Assembly: GCA_020718785.1 (NCBI GenBank)
Contig: DYRK01000043.1
Span: 1-18,791, forward strand
Direction of reading: 5' to 3'
Length of the DNA stretch: 18,791 bases
DNA from: Desulfatirhabdium butyrativorans
GTDB taxonomy: Bacteria; Desulfobacterota; Desulfobacteria; Desulfobacterales; DYRK01
Part shown: piece after piece, positions 8,301-13,075 of the stretch
Layout: each line of letters begins with the position of its first letter
Position numbering within the stretch: the stretch's first letter is position 1
Translations under genes and position numbers: made by a program
Notes under the pieces: generated by a model
Told to the model about the DNA's origin: nothing
The model's database searches: none
What the model saw: only the letters and a program-made list of their open reading frames with translations

Positions 8301-9403
8301 TTGCTGTGGGCAAGCCTTCCGAGGCATTCGGAGAACCCTATAAAATTTTTGATGAGAACAGAGTCATTGCCAGACTTCCGGCCCCGCCTTATTTCTTTAT
8401 GGACAGAGTAGTTACAGTCGAGCCGGAGCCTTGGGTGTTGAAACCGGGCGGATGGATAGAAGCAGAATATGATGTGCCGAAAAATGAGTGGTACTTCAAA
8501 GCAGACCGAAGCGGCGTCATGCCTTTCTGCATCCTGCTTGAAATTGCACTTCAGCCTTGCGGATGGCTTGCCGGATATGCAGGCTCTGCACTGAGAAGTG
8601 AGAGGGATTTGAAATTCAGGAATCTCGGCGGAACTGCGGTCTTATATCGTAATATTCTGCCGGAAGCCGCAACTCTGACCATGCGTTCCCGTCTGACTCA
8701 GGTTTCCGAATCCGGGGGAATGATTATTGAGAATTTTGACATGCAGGTTTTGCAGGAAAATGAGATGATCTATGAAGGAACCACGTATTTCGGCTTTTTC
8801 TCCAAAGAAGCACTGGCGCAGCAAATCGGCATTAGGGGAGCAAAAGAGCAGGCATATCTTCCCTCGCGGGATAAATTGGCTATAAGCCGTTCCTACCTGT
8901 TCCAAAACGATGCTCCGCTTTCTCCCGATGATCCGAATATGGACTCTGCGCCTGCGCTGGCTATGCCTGCAAAAGCTCTACGGATGATTGACAGCATCGA
9001 GGTCTATGTTCCGGATGGCGGACCTCATGCACTCGGCTTTATCCGGGGAGTCAAAATCGTTGATCCGGCTGAATGGTTTTTCAAGGCGCATTTTTATCAG
9101 GATCCGGTATGCCCCGGTTCTTTAGGAATCGAATCTTTTCTGCAACTGATCAAATTCATGGCTCTTGACCGATGGAGACATCTCAGAGATACTCACCGGT
9201 TCGAATTAGTGACAGAAAAGCCGCATCAATGGGTTTACCGGGGACAAGTCATTCAGAGCAATCGGAAAGTCGAGGTCGAAGCAGTTGTCACCGAGATTCG
9301 GGATGAACCTGTTCCTACCATATTTGCAAACGGATATTTGAAGGTGGACGGACTGTTCATTTATCAGATGGAAAACTTCGGTCTGAGATTGGTTCAAGTA
9401 TGA
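2384..9403 (+). CDS. PUFA-synthase-type megaenzyme, KS-CLF-AT-DH-DH (Pfa3/PfaC-like)
   Basis: This 2339-residue cytosolic enzyme would act in iterative chain building of a secondary lipid. Domains: KS (about 6-455) with C198 in DAACASS, H332 in ECHGTGTP and H372 in VKSMIGH, so active. KS-like chain-length factor (about 484-925), where the cysteine position is A680 (SDDAASG), so it cannot condense. Acyltransferase (about 1047-1400) with S1147 in GYSLGES and H1264. Two FabA-like double-hotdog dehydratases (about 1560-1930 and 1970-2339) with H1817 (WFLTCHF) and H2236 (WFFKAHF); each active fold follows an inactive one. Known PfaC is KS-CLF-DH-DH; myxobacterial Pfa3 also carries an AT there, and this matches that, without its terminal acyltransferase. 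There are no ACP, KR or ER domains, so partners are needed and none are nearby. At least six repeat insertions sit in linkers or loops. The start fits the family (MKQKIPIAVVGMAG), though the Shine-Dalgarno is poor. The product cannot be predicted. Confidence 0.92.
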   Translation: MKQKIPIAVVGMAGLFPGASDLNIFWQNMICKKDSVCDVPEDRWIVPPDAAVYPTPMRDKALSKRACLIRDFRFNPKGTGIDPNILKELDILYHIVLHAGREAFASCITSSLNKERVGVILAAIALPTDASSAMTRNILGWAFEEQLLSKAEKLSFSKKLSFLNAQQCLSSRVTGFPAAIIAKSLGLRGGSFTLDAACASSLYAVKLACEELQSYRADAMLAGGVSRPECLYTQVGFSQLLALSPSGRCAPFDKKADGLVVGEGAGILVLKRLEDALRDGDTIHGIIRGIGLSNDMRGNLLAPETKGQVRAMLAAYNESGWSPDQVDLVECHGTGTPVGDAAELRSLCTLWGESGWKSGQCAIGSVKSMIGHLLTAAGAAGIIKILLALKHKILPPSLHFEKASCESPLNNSPFHVQTQAQEWKKRDADTPRRAAVSAFGFGGINAHLLIEEFGGQVAGYKLQVTSCRGQEEVLSPLTSGHSPVVIVGMEAVFGSLNSLREFQETIFRGESVIRKRPAFRWKGADNIAEEILDSRAGYGAYMESLSLHIGEFHIPPNEIGDILPQQLLMLKTAAHAMKDAGFSLREERPRMGVIIGMEFDMEATNFHLRWNLYNVVKAWKEKFGLDENRAAQWLEALRDSCGPPLTAARTVGALGGIVASRIAREFRFGGPSFGVSDDAASGMKAIEIALRLLQQNEADAMLVGAVDLYGDVRTVIGTDCLRPFSRKHEIRPFDDIADGTLPGEGAAALVMKRLDQAEKDKDRIYAVIRGIGNAGGEGTPPAYPYSLKRTFDDAQDISPASISYIETHGSGSPSEDQAESSALCEFFANSRMTCALGSVKANIGHTGASAALASVVKTALCLYHEIIPPFHTSHPEPRAPNPEPFFHIPAYPQYWFRNRKEGPRRACISSISIDGNCSHAILEGFDSAERISSSVIRERKRPSGFNTSGLFVIEGDDKNELMENIDKFQLTIRGSQPIELAARNYYLQHGLNSGKKYAVSLVINDFSQLEKRIGEAKHAVLSDMPKKITGSDGIAYSPNPIGRTGEIAFVFPGSGNHYLGMGRGIGIYWPEILRKMDSETLQLKTQILPEYYMPWRNSWEPDWESEAYKKLVSDPLYMIFGQVVHGGLVTNLVRHFGINPNAVIGYSLGESAGLFALCAWPERGEMLKRMSETNLFSTELAGPCHAARKAWNIPADEAVNWSAAVVNRSAEIVRQIIPKYPFARLLIVNTPDECVIGGRKAHVEAVIRELGCEAVFLDGVVTVHCDAALPVADEYKALHVFPTNPPEGIRFYSCAWAKSYPLTSEAAASSILQQALTGFDFPATIQQAYSDGVRIFLEMGPQASCTRMIGRILNSKPHLAISADIRGEDDYLTMLKFLGTLIAERVPADLDKLYGDEAYPLRMIDTQEQKTGKQITLMIGGEPFSPPLPPCSDIPYEKNCETEREELPETKFIEEAEPVNERIHSLFPISDMIGDFTKNIEATADAHKMFLDFSDELTQNFGKTFAFQTQLLSYHLSHQSAATPRTPNPEPRTSLGRDMCMEFAVGSVAKVLGPEFAVVDTYKTRVRLPDEPLMLVDRILSVEGEKASLSSGRVVTEHDVFPGAWYLDGDRVPVCISVEAGQADLFLCSYLGIDLAVKGKRSYRLLDAAIRFHRGLPRPGDVIRYEIEIEKFVRQGETYLFFFHFKGFIGEEHLITMQNGCAGFFTEEEVRNSGGIILTEEDTKPVPGRKSFDGLVPLYRESYDDVAIESLRQGNLAGCFGHLFEGIPLAESLRLPKGRMRLIDRVLLLDPEGGRYGIGLIRAEADIHPDDWFLTCHFVDDKVMPGTLMYECCAHTLRVLLLRMGWVTDKPGVCYEPLIGTEAVLKCRGPVTPETKHVIYEVEVKEIGYNPEPYVIADARMYADGHRIVMFKDMSMKLTGITRKEIESLWSEKSRSSFKSYNVGFRASTQPTGEKSRSLSNSSIFNRERILAFAVGKPSEAFGEPYKIFDENRVIARLPAPPYFFMDRVVTVEPEPWVLKPGGWIEAEYDVPKNEWYFKADRSGVMPFCILLEIALQPCGWLAGYAGSALRSERDLKFRNLGGTAVLYRNILPEAATLTMRSRLTQVSESGGMIIENFDMQVLQENEMIYEGTTYFGFFSKEALAQQIGIRGAKEQAYLPSRDKLAISRSYLFQNDAPLSPDDPNMDSAPALAMPAKALRMIDSIEVYVPDGGPHALGFIRGVKIVDPAEWFFKAHFYQDPVCPGSLGIESFLQLIKFMALDRWRHLRDTHRFELVTEKPHQWVYRGQVIQSNRKVEVEAVVTEIRDEPVPTIFANGYLKVDGLFIYQMENFGLRLVQV
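2838..2870. repeat. 15-bp perfect hairpin inside the KS domain
   Basis: AGAAACTGAGTTTTT (2838-2852) pairs perfectly with 2856-2870 across a 3-nt loop. It encodes about 11 residues (EKLSFSKKLSF, near 152-163) that look like an insertion before the conserved NAQQCLSSRVTGFP stretch of KS. The frame is kept. A dispersed palindromic element is the likely source. Confidence 0.75.
3752..3830. repeat. Heptad-phased repeats in the KS/CLF linker
   Basis: Two and a half copies of the 14-mer GTTGCAGGTTACAA (3752-3765, 3766-3779, then partial) are followed by four 7-mers, CTCTCAC, CTCTCAC, CTCTGGC and CACTCAC (3803-3830). All are multiples of seven. They encode the low-complexity linker between the first KS and the chain-length factor. 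Confidence 0.85.
4714..4734. repeat. 9-bp GC-rich palindrome in the chain-length factor
   Basis: GGGTACGCC (4714-4722) and GGCGTACCC (4726-4734) form a perfect stem with a GCC loop. It encodes GTPPAYP inside a loop after VIRGIGNAGG, where KS-like folds vary in length. It looks like a REP-like element tolerated in frame. Confidence 0.7.
5005..5034. repeat. Heptad tandem repeat CCCCGAG/CCCCGAA, first locus
   Basis: Four 7-mers (CCCCGAG twice, CCCCGAA twice) plus CC. They encode EPRAPNPEP in the variable loop near the C-terminal end of the chain-length factor. The same unit recurs at 6953-6982. Confidence 0.9.
6953..6982. repeat. Heptad tandem repeat CCCCGAA, second locus
   Basis: Four exact CCCCGAA units plus CC. 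They encode PRTPNPEPR in the AT-to-DH linker, about 1.95 kb from the related array at 5005. Unit and copy number are the same, so they probably share an origin. Confidence 0.9.
8175..8256. repeat. Palindrome and 16-bp direct repeat in the DH1/DH2 linker
   Basis: GTTGGGTT (8210-8217) and AACCCAAC (8227-8234) form a stem with a 9-nt loop. It lies between two 16-mers, GTGAAAAATCCCGGTC (8175-8190) and GTGAAAAATCTCGGTC (8241-8256), one mismatch apart. The offset is 66 nt, exactly 22 codons. It encodes the serine-rich spacer between the two dehydratases. This GTTGGGTT...AACCCAAC type of palindrome is one I associate with dispersed repeats in large bacterial genomes; that is recollection, not a search. 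Confidence 0.75.
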
Positions 9404-9405
9404 CT

Positions 9406-10329
9406 ATGGAAAAGAATCCCAAAATCCACGATGCGCTGTTCAAATGGCTGATCACTTCGTTTACGGAAGAATTTTTTGCCCATTATTTTCCCGGTATTAA
9501 AATCGGGACATACAGTTTTCTGGACAAAGAGTTCGTCAGCAGATACGAGGCCCTGAAAGAGAGTCTGAGGGGCGACCTGTTTCTGGCAATGGAAACGGAA
9601 ATAGAAGGAGAACTCCGGGACATCGTCATACAGATCGAACATCAGAGCGAAAAAAAAGATATCGGCAGACGGGTCTATGAATATTCCTGCTACGCATGGC
9701 TGCTGAGGGGAAAACCGGTCTGGAGCATGGCTGTCTATACGGACGATGCGGTCTGGAAAAAGACGGTTCCGGCTTCTTTCTGGTACGCTTTCGACAGCAG
9801 AAACAAAAAACAGTTCCACTGCTTCGACGTGATCAAGATAAAATCCGAAAAGAGCGGCGAGCTTATTGAAAAGCATTCCCTGCTCTGCAAGCTGCTTGCC
9901 CTGAAAGCCGATGACAGAGGAACAGACCCCGAAGAAATGGTCTGCAAAATTTATCAGGCGGTTTCGGAACAGAAAGACAGACTGAGCGACGACCAGCTTC
10001 TGCTTGCCGAGCAGTGGGTCGGCGCTTATAAGAAAATATCCGACGAAAGGCTTGATGCAATCAGAAAGGAGGTCAGAATGGAATTCATAGCAACTACGAT
10101 CACGGAGCATATCCGGCATGAAAGCGAGATCAGAGGCGAGATCAAAGGTGAGATCAAAGGTGAGATCAAAGGTGAGATCAAAGGTGAGATTAAAGGAAAA
10201 ATCGAAATGCTGGAGAATCTGTATGTTCAGGGCATTCTTTCAAAGGGACAGTTTGAGGAAATGATCGCGCCGCTCAGAAAGAAATTGAGCGAGATTTCAT
10301 CAGGCAGCAACTCGGACTTGGCGTACTGA
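9406..10329 (+). CDS. Rpn-family nuclease/putative transposase, tandem copy 1
   Basis: A 307-residue Rpn-like PD-(D/E)XK protein. The HDALFKWLITSF start region, D57 and the IEHQSEKKDIGRRVYEY block (E78, Q80) match the D...ExQ core seen in Rpn proteins. Members are proposed DNA endonucleases promoting recombination; the native role is unclear. An ATG at 9400 overlaps the megasynthase stop (ATGA), but ATG 9406 is preferred because the second copy begins MEKNPKIHD at the same point and has no equivalent of the extra codons. With no Shine-Dalgarno sequence here, translation may depend on ribosomes finishing the upstream gene. The tail has five GEIK repeats (about 244-263), then the shared block LENLYVQGILSKGQFEEM. 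Confidence 0.85.
   Translation: MEKNPKIHDALFKWLITSFTEEFFAHYFPGIKIGTYSFLDKEFVSRYEALKESLRGDLFLAMETEIEGELRDIVIQIEHQSEKKDIGRRVYEYSCYAWLLRGKPVWSMAVYTDDAVWKKTVPASFWYAFDSRNKKQFHCFDVIKIKSEKSGELIEKHSLLCKLLALKADDRGTDPEEMVCKIYQAVSEQKDRLSDDQLLLAEQWVGAYKKISDERLDAIRKEVRMEFIATTITEHIRHESEIRGEIKGEIKGEIKGEIKGEIKGKIEMLENLYVQGILSKGQFEEMIAPLRKKLSEISSGSNSDLAY
10135..10194 (+). repeat. 12-bp coding tandem repeat (GEIK x5)
   Basis: Five units of GGTGAGATCAAA with minor changes encode GEIK five times. The second copy of the gene has five units of a different sequence at the aligned place. Confidence 0.93.
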
Positions 10330-10345
10330 CAATTCGGGAGAACTG

Positions 10346-11269
10346 ATGGAAAAGAATCCGAAAATCCACGATGCGCTGTTCAAATGGCTGATCACTTCGT
10401 TTACGGAAGAATTTTTTGCCCATTATTTTCCCGGTATTAAAATCGGGACATACAGTTTTCTGGACAAAGAGTTCGTCAGCAGATACGAGGCCCTGAAAGA
10501 GAGTCTGAGGGGCGACCTGTTTCTGGCAATGGAAACGGAAATAGAAGGAGAACTCCGGGACATCGTCATACAGATCGAACATCAGAGCGAAAAAAAAGAT
10601 ATCGGCAGACGGGTCTATGAATATTCCTGCTACGCATGGCTGCTGAGGGGAAAACCGGTCTGGAGCATGGCTGTCTATACGGACGATGCGGTCTGGAAAA
10701 AGACGGTTCCGGCTTCTTTCTGGTACGCTTTCGACAGCAGAAACAAAAAACAGTTCCACTGCTTCGACGTGATCAAGATAAAATCCGAAAAGAGCGGCGA
10801 GCTTATTGAAAAGCATTCCCTGCTCTGCAAGCTGCTTGCCCTGAAAGCCGATGACAGAGGAACAGACCCCGAAGAAATGGTCTGCAAAATTTATCAGGCG
10901 GTTTCGGAACAGAAAGACAGACTGAGCGACGACCAGCTTCTGCTTGCCGAGCAGTGGGTCGGCGCTTATAAGAAAATATCCGACGAAAGGCTTGATGCAA
11001 TCAGAAAGGAGGTCAGAATGGAATTCATAGCAACTACGATCACGGAGCATATCCGGCATCAGAGCGAGATACAGGCAACAATCAAGGGAAAAACCGAGGG
11101 AAAAACCGAGGGAAAAATCGAGGGAAAAATTGAGGGAAAAATCGAAATCCTGGAGAATCTGTATGTTCAGGGCATTCTTTCAAAGGGACAGTTTGAGGAG
11201 ATGGTCGCACCGCTCCGCAAAAAACTGAGCGAGATTTCGGTCGGAAATGCTGAAACTGAAGCTTCATGA
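10346..11269 (+). CDS. Rpn-family nuclease/putative transposase, tandem copy 2
   Basis: 307 residues, the same length as copy 1, offset by exactly 940 bp. Apart from one silent change in codon 5 (C at 9420, G at 10360), I see no difference from the ATG to the codon for the histidine in EHIRH (11058). The conserved D57 and EHQ motif are therefore the same. After that the sequences part: five GKTE/GKIE units (11087-11146) replace GEIK, and the last residues (VGNAETEAS) differ. A good ribosome site GGGAG lies five bases before the ATG, unlike copy 1. Confidence 0.87.
   Translation: MEKNPKIHDALFKWLITSFTEEFFAHYFPGIKIGTYSFLDKEFVSRYEALKESLRGDLFLAMETEIEGELRDIVIQIEHQSEKKDIGRRVYEYSCYAWLLRGKPVWSMAVYTDDAVWKKTVPASFWYAFDSRNKKQFHCFDVIKIKSEKSGELIEKHSLLCKLLALKADDRGTDPEEMVCKIYQAVSEQKDRLSDDQLLLAEQWVGAYKKISDERLDAIRKEVRMEFIATTITEHIRHQSEIQATIKGKTEGKTEGKIEGKIEGKIEILENLYVQGILSKGQFEEMVAPLRKKLSEISVGNAETEAS
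11087..11146 (+). repeat. 12-bp coding tandem repeat (GKTE/GKIE x5)
   Basis: Five units of GGAAAAAYYGAG encode GKTE, GKTE, GKIE, GKIE, GKIE. It is the same length and position as the GEIK array in copy 1 but a different sequence. Confidence 0.93.
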
Positions 11270-11338
11270 TGATATAACAACTCTGAACCGGATCAATTTA
11301 AAAAGCAGTCAGTCAGAAAGGAGTCATAAACAGAATCT

Positions 11339-12433
11339 ATGACAGAGAATCACAAACATGCAGTCCCGGCATCTCATCTCCATGGAGAGAAAAAAGAAGC
11401 CGGTCTCAGACTGGTTGCATGGGAAATTACGCGCAACTGCAATCTCAATTGTGTTCATTGCCGAGCCGCCGCGACCAAAGGTCCTTATACCGGAGAATTG
11501 GATACGGCGTCGGCTTTCCGTCTTTTGGATCAGATTGCAGAAATCGGAAGCCCGATAGTCATACTTACCGGAGGCGAACCGCTGATTCGTCCGGATATAT
11601 TCGAAGTGGCAGATTACGGGACGAATAAAGGACTCCGCATGGTCATGGCCCCTAACGGGACATTGATCAGCGAAACGGTTGCCGGGCAGATGGCAAGAGC
11701 CGGAATCAAACGGATCAGCATCAGTATAGACGGTCCGACCAAAGATATCCATGACGCGTTCAGAGGCGTGGAGGGTGCGTTTGACGGAGCGATTCGGGGA
11801 ATTCAATTTGCCAAAGCAGCGGGAATAGAATTTCAGATCAATACGACTATTACTAAAGCAAACCTCGAGCAGATTCCGGAAATTCAGGAACTTGCCGTAG
11901 AACTGGGTGCGGCTGCCCATCATATTTTCCTACTGGTTCCCACGGGCAGAGGCAAATATATCATTGATCAGGAAATCAGCGCGGAACAGTATGAGCAGAC
12001 CCTGAACTGGTTCTACGATCAGAAGGAAAAAATACCCTTGCAGTTGAAAGCCACCTGCGCGCCCCATTACTACCGTATCCTCCGGCAGCGAGCCAAAGCG
12101 GAGGGAAAATCCGTCACTTTTCAGACCCACGGATTGGATGCTGTCACACGGGGATGTCTGGGCGGGACAGGATTCTGTTTTATCTCACACAGAGGAGTTG
12201 TCCAGCCCTGCGGTTTTCTTGATATTAACTGCGGCGATGTCACAAAAACATCGTTTGCAGAGATATGGAATAACTCTGACATTTTCTTGTCTTTACGCAA
12301 TTTCGACAATCTGAAAGGAAAATGCGGAAAATGTCAATTCAAAAGAGTCTGCGGCGGGTGCAGAGCCAGAGCCTATGAAGCAAGCGGCGATTTTCTGGCA
12401 GAAGAACCGCTGTGCAGTTATCAGCCGGTCTGA
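11339..12433 (+). CDS. ahbD: AhbD, radical-SAM heme b synthase (Fe-coproporphyrin III decarboxylase)
   Basis: 364 residues, usual for the family. AhbD converts two propionates of Fe-coproporphyrin III to vinyl groups, the last step of the siroheme-dependent heme route in sulfate reducers and archaea. The radical-SAM cluster site is C34-x3-C38-x2-C41 (RNCNLNCVHC), followed by LTGGEPL (SAM contact) and SISIDGP. The stretch INTTITKANL, the block ATCAPHYYRILRQRAK and GCLGGTGFCFISHRG are features I recognise from AhbD. The C-terminal SPASM-type region (CGKCQFKRVCGGCRARAY and LCSY) would bind a second cluster. NirJ (heme d1) and AhbC are relatives; the middle blocks favour AhbD. AAAGGAG ends 15 bases before the ATG, a long spacing, but no better start is in frame. 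No other ahb gene is near. The stop codon lies in a 7-bp repeat. Confidence 0.9.
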   Translation: MTENHKHAVPASHLHGEKKEAGLRLVAWEITRNCNLNCVHCRAAATKGPYTGELDTASAFRLLDQIAEIGSPIVILTGGEPLIRPDIFEVADYGTNKGLRMVMAPNGTLISETVAGQMARAGIKRISISIDGPTKDIHDAFRGVEGAFDGAIRGIQFAKAAGIEFQINTTITKANLEQIPEIQELAVELGAAAHHIFLLVPTGRGKYIIDQEISAEQYEQTLNWFYDQKEKIPLQLKATCAPHYYRILRQRAKAEGKSVTFQTHGLDAVTRGCLGGTGFCFISHRGVVQPCGFLDINCGDVTKTSFAEIWNNSDIFLSLRNFDNLKGKCGKCQFKRVCGGCRARAYEASGDFLAEEPLCSYQPV

Positions 12434-12458
12434 GAAGTGAGAATTGAAAAATGAGAAG
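12431..12458. repeat. Heptad tandem repeat spanning the ahbD stop and the next ribosome site
   Basis: TGAGAAG, TGAGAAT, TGAAAAA, TGAGAAG: four 7-mers in a row. The first supplies the TGA stop of ahbD. The last runs into GAGG (12458-12461), the likely ribosome site of the next gene. Confidence 0.85.
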
Positions 12459-12469
12459 AGGAACGTAAC

Positions 12470-13075
12470 ATGAAAGTAAAATCATTGATGATTTCCGATC
12501 CCATTACTATTACGAAAGATGCGTCCGTCGGGGAAGCCATTCAACTGATGAAAATCAATTCTATCCGCCATTTACCGGTAGTTTCCGAGGGAAAACTGCT
12601 GCAGGGCTTTGTTACACTGGCGGATTTGAAATCAGGGCTTATCCCCTCATTTCTCGGAGAGGTGTCTCTTTTGGATCTGATGATATCAGACCCGATAACC
12701 GTGGGACCCGATGAAGATATTGAAACCGCTGCCCAACTGATCTACACCCATAAAATCAGCGGGATGCCGGTGACAGAAGATGAAAAAGTTGTCGGTATTA
12801 TCACCGAAAGCGATATTCTGAGAGCTTTCATTAATATGATGGGTATTTTGACGGCAAGCTCCCGGATTGATGTCGCTATCGGAGATGAACCTAAGGCTTT
12901 CAATAAGGCATTGCAGATTATCTATGATAAAGGCGGCGATATTATCAATGTCGGTATCATGGCGCATGAGACCAGCAAAAGAGTTTATTATTTTCGGCTG
13001 ACGGTCTGCAAAACAGATGTGATTAAAGCCGCACTTGAAGAACAGGGTTTTGAGGTATTGTATGCGGCGGATTGA
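12470..13075 (+). CDS. CBS-CBS-ACT domain protein, AcuB-like
   Basis: 201 residues: CBS 1 (about 1-60, LMISDPITITKDASVGEA...IRHLPVV), CBS 2 (about 70-125, LMISDPITVGPDEDI...ISGMPVTEDEKVVGIITESD), then an ACT-like domain (about 135-201). CBS pairs commonly sense adenine nucleotides, and ACT domains bind amino acids or similar ligands. The order matches proteins often labelled AcuB, whose exact function in this setting is unknown. There is no enzyme domain. The start ATG has GAGG eight bases upstream. The gene follows ahbD by 36 bases and overlaps the next gene by 14, so co-transcription is likely. Confidence 0.85.
   Translation: MKVKSLMISDPITITKDASVGEAIQLMKINSIRHLPVVSEGKLLQGFVTLADLKSGLIPSFLGEVSLLDLMISDPITVGPDEDIETAAQLIYTHKISGMPVTEDEKVVGIITESDILRAFINMMGILTASSRIDVAIGDEPKAFNKALQIIYDKGGDIINVGIMAHETSKRVYYFRLTVCKTDVIKAALEEQGFEVLYAAD

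Larger units (their letters stand above)
9406..11269 (+). repeat. 940-bp direct tandem duplication
   Basis: The two Rpn genes are in direct orientation with a constant 940-bp offset, including across the tail arrays. Identity is essentially complete for 9421-10118 versus 10361-11058, and lower from 10119 to the end of the genes. Only 16 bases separate the genes. Confidence 0.92.

Noticed and set aside
7077..9400. Four separate active dehydratases in the megasynthase
   Set aside because: Only two of the four hotdog folds have the WF..HF histidine motif; each inactive fold pairs with an active one, giving two double-hotdog DH domains as in PfaC.
9394..10119. 241-codon minus-strand ORF opposite Rpn copy 1, repeated at 10274-11059
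   Set aside because: Antisense to a well-supported gene; it shows no family features and is duplicated only because the sense gene is.
13035..13061. TTG start giving nine extra residues to the OGT/sulfotransferase
   Set aside because: The ATG at 13062 has GAGG at the right distance and a smaller overlap with the CBS gene.
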